Notes under the pieces: generated by a model | Databases searched by the model: none | What the model saw: only the letters and a program-made list of their open reading frames with translations | What the model was told of the DNA's origin: nothing | Position numbers and translations under genes: made by a program | Origin: Diploptera punctata | Taxonomy: Eukaryota; Arthropoda; Insecta; Blattodea; Blaberidae | Assembly: GCA_030220185.1 (NCBI GenBank) | Contig: JASPKZ010007283.1 | Coordinates: 1,666,001 to 1,730,000 of the forward strand | Direction of reading: 5' to 3' | Length of the DNA: 64,000 nt | Part shown: positions 1-11,099 of the stretch, in pieces | Layout: each line of letters begins with the position of its first letter | How positions within the stretch are numbered: position 1 is the first letter of the stretch

Positions 1-99
1 GCATCTGACTGATGTCTATGGAAGCGCGGGCGCCAAGTAACAATTCCCTTACCACTATACTATTATCGCTAATTCTGCCACAGCCATACCAGCCTACCA

Positions 100-208
100 C
101 AGTGAGTTTCACTTGACTTGTGGTCATTACGTGGGCAGCGCCAGTTGATGATTCAATGCCTGTAGTCACTTTTCCCGCTATCGGCCGCAGGTCGAGTGAA
201 ACTCACTG
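100..208. repeat. Short inverted repeat, 18-bp arms
   Basis: Arms at 100-117 (CAGTGAGTTTCACTTGAC) and 191-208 match as reverse complements at 17 of 18 positions, around a 73-bp spacer. It could be a small MITE-like hairpin or part of a longer repeat cut by the window edge. No target-site duplication is clear. Confidence 0.6.
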
Positions 209-239
209 AGTATAACTACTACCACTACTACTGCTATGA

Positions 240-252
240 CAACTACTACTAA

Positions 253-317
<65 letters not shown>

Positions 318-320
318 CAT

Positions 321-367
<47 letters not shown>

Positions 368-401
368 ACTTACTAACTTACTTACTTACTTACTTACTCA
401 C
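240..401. repeat. Compound microsatellite (AAT)n-(ACT)n-(CTTA)n
   Basis: An AAT run at about 248-316 is followed by an ACT run to about 366 and then CTTA repeats. The CTTA repeats are the 3' tail of the LINE-A copy to the right, read on the minus strand. Confidence 0.9.
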
Positions 402-1326
402 TGGCACTATCGAACACATAGGTTCATGCCCGCGCGGACATAAGCTCTCCATACATCCCTATCCTGAGCTATTCCTTTCCAATCATTCCCTATGTAATCT
501 ACTTCCCTCAAATCATAGTTAATGTTATTCTCCCACCTCATTCTTGGTCTACCAACTGGGCGTTTTCCCTCTGGCCTTCCTACAAGAAGCTTCCATGCAA
601 GTCTTTCATTCCCCATACGTGCAATATGTCCTGCCCATCGCAGTCTACGAGACTTGCCTGTTCTTATTATATCCGACTTCCTATAAAAACCATGTAGTTC
701 ATTGTTATGTAGTCTTCTCCATTCACTTGTTTGTTCATCTCTCTTTGGTCCAAAAATGTTTCTAAGTACTTTATTCTCAAATACTTGTAACCTCCTTTCC
801 TCCCTTAAATTAAGAGTCCATGTTTCTCACCCATATAATATAACGGGTAGAATAATAGTTTTATATATTTTCAGTTTAACGTTTTTGAAAGGAGTTAGGA
901 CAACAAGAGTCTCTGCAATGCATATAGCACGCATTTCCAGAATTGAGCCTATGTTTAATTTCTTTATGCATCTCATTCCTATTTGTGATTATTGTTCCTA
1001 GATATTTTAATTCAGCCACTTCCTCAAAATTCCCTTCATTTGTCATTAGCTGTCCATTTCCATAATATAACGTATTTCTACGTGTGACCATATATTTTGT
1101 TTTATTCATATTTACTTCCAGTCCTAATTTCTTAGTGTTACTCAATAGTGTGTGCGTGTTGTCCTTTAGTATCTCCTCGCTATCGCCCAATAGTACTACA
1201 TCATCAGCATAAACTAACAGCTTATTAATACCATTGATTTGTAAGCCTTCCTCATCCTCTAAAGATTTAATGGCATGCTCTAGTACAAAATAAAATAGTA
1301 GAGGAGATAGTGCATCTCCTTGCTTC
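364..1326 (-). mobile_element. LINE-A copy 1, 5'-truncated
   Basis: Non-LTR retrotransposon 3' portion on the minus strand. The C-terminal protein ends near 407 and carries GRPRMRW and a VWRAYVRA motif. The upstream part (876-1190) encodes the region after the RT catalytic motif. The reading frame is broken between the pieces, so this is a pseudogene. The 5' end stops inside the RT segment that reads GDALSPLLF in better copies, and abuts an ACT/AAT microsatellite at 1327. The 3' tail is the CTTA (GTAA) repeat. I cannot fix the LINE clade without a tree. Confidence 0.85.
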
Positions 1327-1392
1327 TAATACTACTACTACTACTGCTAATAATAATAATAATAATAAAAATAAAAAATAATAATAATAATA
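1327..1392. repeat. (ACT)n/(AAT)n microsatellite
   Basis: Degenerate ACT and AAT repeats lie directly at the truncated 5' edge of LINE-A copy 1. Confidence 0.8.
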
Positions 1393-1424
1393 GTGTAATG
1401 AAAAATTAAGCTGGAACAGGCTGT

Positions 1425-1800
1425 CCCTTACACGTCATCCAAATGCAAGTCAGTCAGGCAGGATCTGTATTTATTTCTGATGATGCTCATAGATGATAAT
1501 GCGACTTCGCAAGGATTTGCCGAACTAAAACAAGAATAAATTTGCCGAGCAACACTAACGATAGTGGGATATTTATTCCTGTCCACTAGAGTCCAGAAAT
1601 TACCGCAAGTTGCACAGGAGGATTTTAAGGACATGTCTTCTTGAAGATTTAAGATTTCCATTTCTAATTCTGGAAGATTTTACTTTCTGAATATTTCACA
1701 TTCGCTTCCACTAAGCTCACTAACGTCAACAGAAGTTGGTTTCCACATACATTTAAAATTCAAAATTATCACTAACTGATTTAAGCAAAATACTGCAGGA
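1425..1800 (-). pseudogene. hAT transposase C-terminal (dimerisation) remnant
   Basis: The minus strand encodes a 77-residue open stretch (1428-1661) with FWTLVDRNKYPTI, then SANPCEVALSSMSIIRNKYR and LTDLHLDD. This is the usual layout of the hAT-family C-terminal dimerisation domain (conserved W/KYP, then a CE..FS.M.IIK..YRSRL block). An upstream frame (1680-1790) continues into it, so the fragment is interrupted by at least one stop. It resembles the C-terminus of the larger hAT element at 36.2-37.9 kb but is clearly diverged. No terminal inverted repeats were seen. Confidence 0.65.
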
Positions 1801-1813
1801 TGTCGGGCGGCCG

Positions 1814-1816
<3 letters not shown>

Positions 1817-1849
<33 letters not shown>
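1817..1849. repeat. (AT)n microsatellite
   Basis: About 16 uninterrupted AT units. Confidence 0.9.
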
Positions 1850-1851
<2 letters not shown>

Positions 1852-2074
1852 CTATATATTTCGGGCGCTGCTTTATACAGGGCTGCTCTACATCCTCCCA
1901 TCACCGTGCGGTTCTAATATGTTTATTATTACATTACACTTAAAACATATCTTAAATAATATTCTTTAGCGAATTCCGAAGGAATCTAATTATTCAGGCT
2001 GTATTCATGAAAGGGTTTCTGAAACATACTATTCTACTTATAAGGCCAGAATCGATCAAGATAAAATTATCTTC

Positions 2075-2390
2075 AATGCGCGACAGGCCCAGAAGGTCCT
2101 TGACTTACACATCCACGTATTAATCAAAAAGATTCTCGATCAACCAGTCCATATTGTAGCGGTATGTAATCAGAATTTCGGATTGCCCATCCGTTATAGC
2201 AGATTTTCTCAAACTAAACTTTTACTTATTATGGTTACTCAATTTCCTCACAATGCTGGGTGTGTACCGGACCTATACATCCCTAAATTTCATCAGATCA
2301 TTTCTTCCCCTTGAGGAATCGAACCAGAGCAAACAACGTAGTGTGCACGAAGGCATGATACCTTAAAGCGCTCTGTTATGGCGAGGGACT
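2075..2390 (-). mobile_element. SINE-7, near full length, degenerate
   Basis: Read on the minus strand, the head at about 2390-2305 is tRNA-like with a box B-like GGTTCGATTCC. It is followed by a body with GAAGAAAT and ends in GGCCTGTCGCGC. The same order occurs at 58.52-58.84 kb and 39.41-39.65 kb, with a tail-only copy at 20.07-20.16 kb. TSDs are not visible, which fits old age. Confidence 0.6.
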
Positions 2391-2937
2391 AACGAAAAAT
2401 GAATTATGCACACCTGAGCTGTCACGATCCACATTTAACGAATTCCGAAGTAATGAAGTTGCTGATATTGTCTACTGATGGAAAGATTTTGAATTTTTTT
2501 ACAGACATTCATCGCTTCTGCCTATTAGATTTGTAATAGTTAGGTTTGGGGGTAAACAAAAAATCCGACATTTAAAAATGTCTCTAGCGATCGCCATATT
2601 AGATTTTTTATCAATGAATCACAGTTCGTTTTGTCCTAGGAGCGAGGAGACTAAGGGGAGAGATGAGCAGTCGAAATGCTCCGTGCCGTCCAGTAAACAA
2701 AACAAATCTGTCTAATTTGTTTAACGTTTTATTACTAGTTCGCTGTGAGGTGAAGAGGAAGGACCGCGCTAATAGGCACGTAAGATATTGTATCGTCGGA
2801 AGTGTGTCCGCAGCATTGTGACACGTGCCATGCACTAGCATGCTATGGGCGGCATGCATAGTCTTCATACCTCACAGATCTAAAAGACGGTTATTGTACT
2901 AAATAGGTTTTAATTAATAAGAGAAATATACATTCTG
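2391..2937. other. Unassigned intergenic stretch
   Basis: AT-rich sequence with no recognised coding or repeat feature. It contains the short motif GAATTCCGAAGTAATG, a distant match to the dispersed AT-rich repeat W described elsewhere. Confidence 0.4.
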
Positions 2938-3030
2938 TCTTCTTCTTCTTCTTCACGGTTTAGGCTTATTTACTAGCCTGTTCCGGTTCCAAATTGCTGC
3001 TCTGTCCATCTTTTCCTTGGATACATTCTG
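2938..3030 (-). mobile_element. LINE 3' end with (GAA)n tail
   Basis: The plus strand shows a TTC-repeat run followed by a segment whose minus-strand reading gives a short basic C-terminal peptide and then GAAGAAGAAG. This matches the tail type of LINE-C, but only about 90 bp remain. Confidence 0.45.
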
Positions 3031-3129
3031 TAAACCAGCAAAATAGGACCGAAATTCGACTTGCTGAAGAATTCGCTTAGTTTACGCAGTTCCTGAATGA
3101 CGGACTTTTTACGTTATTAGCCGGTGTCA

Positions 3130-3340
3130 GTTTAGCGCTGTGGTCGTGGTTCGGTGTAGCGTTGCTACCCCCTTCGCAGCGGCTCCAGGTTCGATCTCCG
3201 GTGCGGACAAGTTTCTTGGGTGATTTTTTTTCCGGGGTTTTCCTCACGTGTAGACAAATGTCAGGAAATTTTCTCTGCCCCTGAACATCATATGGCAATC
3301 ATAACCATCATTATCATATTCGCCATATTTATCACGAAGG
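3130..3340 (+). mobile_element. SINE-1, degenerate copy
   Basis: A tRNA-like head with box B (GGTTCGATCTCCGG) is followed by the SINE-1 body signatures GGGGTTTTCCTCA and ACAAATGTCAGGAAA. Cleaner copies lie at 11.29-11.63, 15.90-16.24 and 51.93-52.3 kb. Confidence 0.7.
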
Positions 3341-3725
3341 TATGTGTGAGTGGTGTCTTTCGTTTTAATGTTGTGTTGTCTCGGAGGAGGCTCTGACATT
3401 GAGCTGATCACTCGATCCTCCGTGTCCTTGTGGCCAAAAAAGTATGTGTATGATACACATTTTAAAATCTCTCTGTATCGATAGGTCATGCCACAGTTAG
3501 ACCCGGGATGGCATCTGGCATAAAAAGTGCATATGAGGTGAGAGATTAAACTAAGCTATTGAAATAAAATGGTCAGTTCATAGTGATACGTACAGGCAGA
3601 GGGAAAAACGTAAGTAATATTAATAGACCCACTGCACTTGAGTTATATTAATATACCATTGTTTTCCCAATAAAAGTTTATTTATGCAGAATTAGGTACA
3701 TATGCATTGCTAATATTGTATACAT

Positions 3726-3975
3726 GCACACCGTAGCGTAGTTGGTTAAGGCAATATACTTTAAGCCGGAAGGTCGCAGATTTGTATCGTAATGGGGTCA
3801 CCGACCTAAAGCTTCTTGTGACACCATTGTGCAGGGATCGACCCAATCCGCTAAGAGAAATGCGACAAAACGTAGGTTCTGGGGGTAAACGGTCGTCATG
3901 TAAGAATTGTCATCCCGGCTGATAACTCATGCTGATTTTGTAGAAAGATGGGTGCTTCCCAATACCCCAAGTGAA
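3726..3975 (+). mobile_element. SINE-2, degenerate copy
   Basis: The head reads CACACCGTAGCGTAGTTGG (box A-like), then AAGCCGGAAGGTCG. The body carries GGGGTAAA and CATCCCGGCTGA and ends at AATACCCCAAG. Layout matches the TSD-bounded SINE-2 at 14.33-14.63 kb. Confidence 0.75.
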
Positions 3976-4234
3976 TTATAAGCAGCGTATTAGAATTACT
4001 TAACAAATATAGTTTAGACATTCAATACGATTGTTGTTTTGATTCAGATTTTAAAGTTTTACATGTTTATGGCAAAGGGAATAAACTAGATCCTTTAGAA
4101 AGTTGTAGAGATAAATAAATTTAAGAAGAAAAATAGGCTGTTAAATTCCCAACTGGATTTAAATGTATCGCCTCTTTTAAATTTATAATAAGGAATTGTT
4201 TGTTAAAATTTGTTTGTTTACATTAAGTTGCATT

Positions 4235-4328
4235 TTTTAATATTGGTTTTCCTTATTGTTTTACCTTTTTCTTTGTTTGTTTTACCTGTTTGTTAACTTT
4301 CTTTAATTCTCACATAGACACAAGGACA

Positions 4329-4378
<50 letters not shown>

Positions 4379-4510
4379 ACAGGAAACACACACACACACA
4401 CACCCAGACCTAAGGTGGAGATTTAAAATCCCCTACCCCGCCAGGAATCGAACCCGGGTCCCCGGAGTGAAAGGTAGGGACTCTACCGACTACGCCACGG
4501 ATACGGACAT
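4235..4510 (-). mobile_element. SINE-4, copy 1 of a tandem pair
   Basis: On the minus strand a tRNA-like head (about 4508-4436) has box A-like GTGGCGTAGTCGGTAGAG and box B GGGTTCGATTCC. A short body, an expanded (GT)n region and a tail with AGTTAACAAACAGG follow. The neighbouring copy at 4540-4722 has the same order and orientation, so the two form a head-to-tail pair. An AC microsatellite (4331-4402) has expanded inside this copy. Confidence 0.7.
4331..4402. repeat. (AC)n microsatellite inside SINE-4
   Basis: Two AC runs, interrupted by AAAAGGACAGGAA. Confidence 0.9.
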
Positions 4511-4539
4511 AAAAAACAATGATTTTTTCCCCCTCTTTT

Positions 4540-4722
4540 CGTTTCACTGTTTTCCTTGTTGTTTTACCTTTTTGTTAACTTTCTGTTATTCTCACACATA
4601 GACAAGACACACACCCAGATGCAACGTGGAGATTAAAAATCTCCTATCCCGCCGGGAATCGAACCCGGGTCACCGGAGTGGAAGGTAGGAACTCTACCGA
4701 CTACGCCACGGCGACGGACAAA
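4540..4722 (-). mobile_element. SINE-4, copy 2 of a tandem pair
   Basis: Better preserved than copy 1. The tRNA-like head covers about 4718-4645 on the minus strand with box B GGGTTCGATTCCCGG. The body includes AGATTTTTAATCTCC, a small perfect hairpin, and the tail is GAGAATAACAGAAAGTTAAC. Confidence 0.75.
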
Positions 4723-5904
4723 CATAGTTACAGTTGTTATGTATTGGAGTTTATATATAATAACAAAATCAGTTTGTAATCATGACAAAATTCGTGTTAA
4801 GAAGGTGCAAGGTACGTACTAAAACAGCTGTAACGAGTTTGTGTTTTAATAAATATGAAATTCATATAAAACTTTAACAGAATTACTTTTATTTAATTAA
4901 CATAAAAATGAATCACTTAATAAAATTGTGTTTACGTTGTGAGATATGAAACAAGTCTCCGTCAAGTTGTTGCAAGTTTGTACAAAAAGTTAGAACAACA
5001 TTTATTCACGTGGAAAAAAATGCAAATTTTCCAGAGTACCCCAGCATAATTAAACAAATGTTTGCTTTCGAATTCCAGGAACAGCTCCACTAGTGTGCAT
5101 ATAGATGTATGTTATTTTTTTATTGTAAATTTGAATATATGTGAGTAACAAAGCGATCTGAAGCCGGTTCTCCATGAGTACATATTATATTAGTCTGCAA
5201 AGGTCGGAATGCGATAGACGTGTATCGCTCGTATAGCGAGAGGGAAAACATAAGACTAGACGTAGAGGTTACAGTGTATAAAACACGAAACGTGGAGCAC
5301 GGTACGCGAAATTAATTAACACATTTATTTAACGTATGAATTGTGCTCGAGTGTTATGTTGTGAACGCTCTCTATTTACTTGTGTCTTTATCCCCTCATT
5401 ATGGTTTCCTCTCTCCGTGACCCCTTCCTTAACGTTATCCTGCGCGTATATTAGACGTGGAAAACCTTTTCTGTACATCTGAAATACAAATACCCTTAAG
5501 AGTTTTTGTGTACTTTGGTTTGGATAAAGTGTCTTGGGGTTAGATAGGTCCGCAGAATTATGATTGTTATTATTTATTTCCCATGTAGCCTATATTGCTG
5601 CGAAGATGAAGAGTATGTTATGTATGAGGGAATAGAGTAGAATGAATGTGCTAATTATGTTACCATATTATTGCTTTAAACTCTTCGAGATTATTATTAC
5701 CGTTATTTATTTAATTATATAATTATTTATGTGTCAAAGGATTTATTTATGATTTATTATATACGTTTATGCTTACATTTCCTCTTTATTCTGTTATAGT
5801 ATATTGCGATACAAGTGAGGTGAGCACTTGTTACTGATCGAGAAAACATTGTTTTTCAATTTTCGAGATCTGTTACATGTTTACCTCATGTGTAATTCAT
5901 ACTA
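4723..5904. other. Unassigned AT-rich stretch
   Basis: No ORF with recognisable similarity, no tRNA-like sequence and no clear repeat pair was seen. Confidence 0.4.
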
Positions 5905-6386
5905 TTTTTTGGTCGATGTGACTAATTTTTATTAAATATAGTAATAAATGAATTGAAATATTTGTTGGATGTAAATTACTTCTATGAGAAAGAAACATTT
6001 GGTGATCGTTGCTATGTAGCTTTTCATTTGTTATATTATAAGCAAGGATTGTTGGCTGTGGAGACATTTTTATATGTAGTACCGTGATTAGAATCTGTTT
6101 GATAATTTTATTATGGAAGGAGTAATGGTAGATGATAGAGATATTGAAGAAGTCTGGAGAGTGGGATGTTCTGCATTAATTCCGGAAAACTCTAAAGAAA
6201 GGTACGAGTTAGTGTACAAAATATTCAAGAAATATTTTATTTTACCGAACGTGTGCTTTTTGAGTCCATATCAGCATTGCGATTTCTTTTGTTTGCATAG
6301 CAACCAGGTTAGATGTGGGAACGTTGACTTACTTCCAGTAACAACAATATTGGTAAGTATAAGAAATTAGTCACATCGACAAAAAA
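5905..6386. repeat. Inverted-repeat-bounded segment (about 25-bp arms)
   Basis: GTCGATGTGACTAATTT at about 5912-5928 is mirrored by its reverse complement at about 6364-6380, with T-rich extensions on both sides. The arms enclose about 430 bp, including the ORF at 6113-6370. This could be a small DNA-transposon derivative. No TSD was recognised. Confidence 0.55.
6113..6370 (+). CDS. Putative exon fragment, possible tyrosine-recombinase/Crypton-like N-terminus
   Basis: The ORF begins MEGVMVDDRDIEEVW and contains ALIPENSKERYELVYKIF. I associate LIPE-S-ERYE-Y near the N-terminus with a dispersed arthropod protein family related to tyrosine recombinases; that link is from memory and weak. A good splice donor (TTG then GTAAGT at 6354) lies near the 3' end, so the true coding part may stop at 6353. 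A shorter match (ELRLIPENSR) occurs at about 41.3 kb. It may equally be a chance open frame within the inverted-repeat element. Confidence 0.3.
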   Translation: MEGVMVDDRDIEEVWRVGCSALIPENSKERYELVYKIFKKYFILPNVCFLSPYQHCDFFCLHSNQVRCGNVDLLPVTTILVSIRN

Positions 6387-6499
6387 TTATACATATAGGG
6401 TCTTAATTTTAGGAAGCAATCCTGGCGCCTGGAAACGGCTCATCGTACGGATCTTGCTTGATAATCCCACCAAATAAATCTATGAAGCAATGAAATTAA

Positions 6500-6715
6500 T
6501 TAGTGATTGTAATGAAATGAAATATATTTGTACTGTTTATTCTTTACGTTATACGTCAAAAGATTTTCAAAATTGCCTCCATCAGCTTCATTACAATGTT
6601 TACACCGGCGAAGAAGATTTTTAAACACACTATCCAATTCCTGTCTTGAGATGTTGGAGATCACAGTTCGAATTTTAAGTTCCTCTAATGTTCGAGAATT
6701 TGAAATTGGGAATTG
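6500..6715 (-). pseudogene. Tc1/mariner-superfamily transposase C-terminal remnant
   Basis: The minus strand gives TLEELKIRTVISNISRQELD and then VFKNLLRRCKHCNEADGG. This follows the pattern at the C-terminus of many mariner-like transposases (TLEELK.RI....I....L..V..NL.RR...C....G). The catalytic core is not present. The frame stays open to 6838 but the N-terminal part is not recognisable. Confidence 0.55.
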
Positions 6716-6839
6716 AGGGCAAAATTTACGGCGACAACTTTTGCAAGATTTCTTATTTGCATTTGCCAAAAGTAAAAATAACCTCTGTTCAGTGATATAT
6801 CCTGTTAAGCTGGATTCACCACAGTCACACTTGAACACA

Positions 6840-7902
6840 AATTGACAAGTAGATTAAAAAAAATAAAATAAAACTTGGCTTGAGACCATCCCATGATTAC
6901 ACACGTTATCTTGGGCCCAATTACAAATTCCACAATTTATTGTAATTCGTGGTTTTCTTTCTTTTTTTCAATGGATGCTTTGAGATAGGATATGAAATGC
7001 AAGCTTGGTAACTCGATTTAGTATTTTGAGGTGCAAATAATGAACCAATAAAATTAAGATAAAAATAAAGACAGAATAAAATTATAAAAGTGAACCAAGT
7101 ATATAACAAACCAAACCACAGGCCTATGATCATTGATTATACTTTACTTCATCAACATGCTATCGCGGCATTACAGTTGAACCAAACGCCACCACTTACA
7201 TGACTGAACTAGGTCTGTTTTAGAAAGGAACTGGAGTACTAGTGAAGTACTTGTGACATTGGTGTCGCAGGTACTAGTTCCAAACCGTGCCTTTCCTATT
7301 CCAGCATTTCTGCAAATAATTTTATTCCATTTTATATCAAATGCACTATATGCATTTTAATAGTTAGATCTTTAGTATGTACACACGGAGAACGGGTAAG
7401 AATCTCTTGTGGGAACAAGATTTTCCCCATTTACATATAAACGTGAAACAAAGAATTGTATGTAGTGTTTCCAGCTGGAGTGACGTTACAACAACTGAAA
7501 TTCCTTTAACGCTGGTTTGCACAAAGTATCCAGTCTTTTTTTTTTATATAATTCACATATGATTATTCTTCTTCAAGTCCTTGTCATATCGCAGTCTCAC
7601 TTATCAGTTCCTTTCTTCACACCCGCAGATGAACTTGTGGACTATAACTTCCAACTCTCCGCACATGTCTCGAGTCGCAGTTCACAACTGGCTCACAATG
7701 GGCTTCGCATCTCTTTATATATGGCAGTATCGAACTATCTGGAAACCAGGACTAACCAGAACCCCCCAGCCTTAAAAAAATATATCTTCGTCGAATCGAA
7801 ATCTCAAAATGACGATGTCACTAGAAAACGATACATACGGAGACTTGAGTTTAAATTCCGGTGGAATAGAACTTATTTGTTTTATCTCAAGCCCTTATGG
7901 TG
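6840..7902. other. Unassigned AT-rich stretch
   Basis: An open frame of 128 codons on the plus strand (7517-7903) has low-complexity, unconvincing content. No repeat partner elsewhere in the window was recognised. Confidence 0.35.
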
Positions 7903-8190
7903 AAGGAGAACGCGATAGTGTAGTTGCTTAAGGCAATTCGCTACAAGCCGGAAGGTCGAAGATTCGAGTCCTAGTCTGGTCAGGATATTTAAACCGACAT
8001 AATTCTTCTTGGGACATCATGGCCCTGGGGCCGACTCAGCCTCTAATTGAAATGAGTGCCAGATGATTGTTCTGGGATAAAGGTGACCATCACGCAGGGA
8101 TGACAATCCGGCTGATATCAGTGCCGATTGTCTAGAAATGTGGAAACTATAACCTCGTACTACCCCAAGGGCCTCCTAAAAGCCTGTAAT
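7903..8190 (+). mobile_element. SINE-2, full-length degenerate copy
   Basis: The tRNA-like head reads AGTGTAGTTGCTTAAGGC, CAAGCCGGAAGGTCG and a box B-like GATTCGAGTCC. The body has AGGATATTTAAACCGACA and GGGGCCGACTCAGCC and ends ACCCCAAGGGCCTCC then GCCTGTAATGGG. It is followed directly by a SINE-6 body. Confidence 0.8.
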
Positions 8191-8225
8191 GGGAGTATTT
8201 TTCAACTCGATTATACAGAATCAAA

Positions 8226-8475
8226 CGGAAGAATTCAAGGACTAGTCCTCTGGGAGGGACTTAAAGCTATGAGTCCCGAGTATGAAGATTTTCAGACTCG
8301 TAAAAAACCACAAGCCTGAATAAAATGACATATGTGCAGAACTTATCTGACCTCCGTCGATTCAAGTAATACTTTAGTTGCCTATTAGATATCTCATTGA
8401 GGTGATATACTAATCACATGTCACTCTTTGACATGTGTAAGAAAATAAGCGTAACTAAATTAACTTGGTTAATAA
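8226..8475 (+). mobile_element. SINE-6 body, 5'-truncated
   Basis: CTCTGGGAGGGACTTAAAG, GAGTCCCGAGTATGAAGATT and the end segment GTAACTAAATTAACTTGG align in order with the SINE-6 copy at 52.98-53.32 kb. The tRNA-like head is missing. Confidence 0.65.
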
Positions 8476-9419
8476 ACTCCAGCTACGGAGCGTCGTTGTC
8501 CCCAAATGGGACGTATGGATATAATACATACATTTAAGGTCCAATGCGATTTATAATTAGTAAAATAAATAAATACAAAATGTGTATTTCCATCTATTGA
8601 ACAAAATAATTCTCTCTTCATTCGTGGAGATATTTAGTCTAGAGATGTGTTATGCTTTTCGAAATGAACACCGAATCTTCTTCACCGCTCATTACGTAAA
8701 CAGAACACACGTATATTCTATACAGTACGTCGTAATACGACTGACTGACTGACTGAAGTGAAGCTTCGTGCAGTGAGCTGCTCGTAATACGAAACGCATA
8801 AAGCGGACCAAAATAACACAATCTGTCTTAATAGAAACCGAGCCAATCAAAACGTGGAATAAATATTAACATTAATTTGGCAAAGATATAACATCTTTTG
8901 AACTTGATCATAATTTAGATGAACGCGAAACATAAATTTGACTTGCATTAAATTCATCACCGGCTCATAACTGTTAGTTAATTTGAAAAATTCTGATCAG
9001 AGTGCGCTGAAATATCTTGATCATGATATGTTCCACCGCCATCTGAAATTGTTACATTTGAGTTAACTGTCATTTCGCAGAAAATAGTTGGAGAAATAAA
9101 AATATTAAAAACGTTAAAATGTTGTTATATTGTTAACAAACAAGATGTTAGTACACTTTCATGAAGATATATTTAATGGCATTTCAAAAACCCTTGTAAT
9201 AACCTAATAAAATAATTTCCTGACATAAGTAGTAAGTCTAAAATTAAAAATATTGAAACAAAATTAACACGTGTGATGATACTGTTCCCTTACTTTACAT
9301 GTTTTGTTGGTTTTCATAAAAATATAATGTGGTCCAATGCAAAATAGAATTACTATCGATAGAATGCATTTTGGTGTGTCGCTTCAAGGTTTTGACGTTC
9401 ACATATTTCTTGTTGAGGG
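8476..9419. other. Unassigned AT-rich stretch
   Basis: Contains a short (GACT)n run near 8740. No coding similarity recognised. Confidence 0.35.
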
Positions 9420-9990
9420 TTTATAAACTAACTCACTCTCACTGTGGATTCAGAGGTTCATGGCCGCACAGGCATAAGCTCTCTATTAATCCCTACTTTC
9501 CCATGTATATTTCACCTCGTTGAAATCATGGTCTCATATATTTTCCTACCTCATTTTTGGCCTTCCTACTGGCCGCTTTCCTTCTTGTTCTCTTACAAGA
9601 GTTACATTGCCTTCATAGATTCACTATTCATGCAACATGTCTTGCCCATCGCAGTCTATAAGACTTAACTGCTTGTATCATATCTGCTTTCACCTATAGA
9701 TCATGGTAGCTCATGTTTATGTAGCCATATTTTCTCCATTCACGCGTCCGTTCGTCTCTCTTTGTTCCAAAAATATTTTCTATGGGCTCTATTCTCAAGT
9801 ACTCATATTCTCTCCTCCTTTAAAGTAAGAAATTATATTTCCCAATCATAATTAAATTTGTTAGAGAAATTGGGATGACAAGAGTCCCTGTAATTAATAA
9901 TAGAATGCGTTTCCAAGTCGATTCTATTTTAAATTTCTTCCTGTACTTCATTCCTGATTAGTATCCTTAAAATATCGAAATTTCTTTATT
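9420..9990 (-). mobile_element. LINE-A, ancient copy
   Basis: Read on the plus strand, ACTCACT, then GGTTCATGGCCGCACAGGC, CATAAGCTCTC, CATGTCTTGCCCATCGCAG and CTCCTTTAAAGTAAGA follow the order of minus-strand LINE-A copies. Many indels are present and no ORF survives. It is among the oldest LINE-A copies here. Confidence 0.75.
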
Positions 9991-10309
9991 ACAATTTAAA
10001 CGCAACATATACTATAGGAACAACATCTGGGGATTCTATTTATGATTTTAATAAGAAAACCGAAAACGCACTATTAATGCTATATGTGAATAATTACCAG
10101 AGGAAAATACTTATGTCGATTTTTTTTCCAGAAAAGACGAGAACTGCCTTGAAATTGAATGATAAATTGAGACAATTTGAACCAAAATTGGCCATATTTA
10201 CACAGGAAAATAAGCATTTTTCATTGTTCGAACAGAATAGTAGTTCTTTATGGGGCGCCATTAATCTGAAGTATATTTCCATACCATAACTTCCCAATCT
10301 TTTCACCGA
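9991..10309. other. Unassigned stretch
   Basis: Two overlapping 70-codon frames on opposite strands; neither is recognised. Confidence 0.3.
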
Positions 10310-10525
10310 CTACGCAACCTAAGCAAATCTAGTACAATTATTTATTTTTATTTACATATATTCTCTATTACAAGAGGTAGCGGGAACTCAGTCTCCATTG
10401 ACCTCTAGTAGCTCCTATAACAAGTAAGTAAATTAAAGAGAATTTTTACTTTATAGCATTGACGCTACTTTATTTTGATGTTATAGTTACATTTTTGACA
10501 TTGAGCAATGCAAGCTTTTATATAT
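10310..10525 (+). repeat. Repeat S (non-tRNA part of the tRNA-bearing retroposon), copy 1
   Basis: CTCTAGTAGCTCCTATAACAAGTAAG, GAGAATTTTTACTTTATAGC and TTGAGCAATGCAAGCTT align with 16.44-16.61 kb, where they belong to a 281-bp element with a 14-bp TSD. Here the tRNA-like part to the left has decayed to CCGACTACGC and an AT microsatellite follows. Confidence 0.6.
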
Positions 10526-10559
10526 ATATAGCCTATATATATGCCAGTTTTAACTGCAA

Positions 10560-11099
10560 GACACTAAAAGCCAGCGCCAAACATCACATTTAAAATACAT
10601 GGAAGTAATACAATTCCTGGCTTGGTGGATTGGAGAACCCAGACAACCTGTCGTCCGCGCCGCGTCCTGCCTGCCTGCATCCGTTCTATTTAAGCAGGGA
10701 TGTGCACCTGCTTTGCACAGTGGGTTCCTTGATTCAGGCTTAAATTTCTGTGCCTTGCAGTTAAAAGCGGATATTTTTTCTTGACACGGCCTTGGCGCAT
10801 CAAAATGCTTCTCTGGGAGAAATTTGAATGTAAGTTTCGGGACCATTGTTACTTGAGGATGACCAAGATCTCAGGTACACATTTCATTATTTCAACAATT
10901 TGATACTGATGCTTTCTTATAAAAATAGTTTTGAATTTTATTTATACAAATATTTCTCAAACCTATTCACTACACGGATAGAATGACCTTGACAAAATTA
11001 TATATATCAGTGGTCTTAGGGTTAACTTTGTTACCTCTTGTCCCGACATTCCTCAGAATCGATGGATTTTTGTAAGGAAAAATGACAAAGAAGATACCA
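10560..11099. other. Unassigned stretch, relatively GC-richer core
   Basis: 10.6-10.85 kb is open on both strands (98 and 61 codons) but neither product is recognised. No repeat partner was seen. Confidence 0.3.

Noticed and set aside
4290..4601. 103-codon plus-strand frame rich in Thr-His repeats
   Set aside because: Created by AC microsatellites and the antisense of SINE-4 tRNA-like heads.
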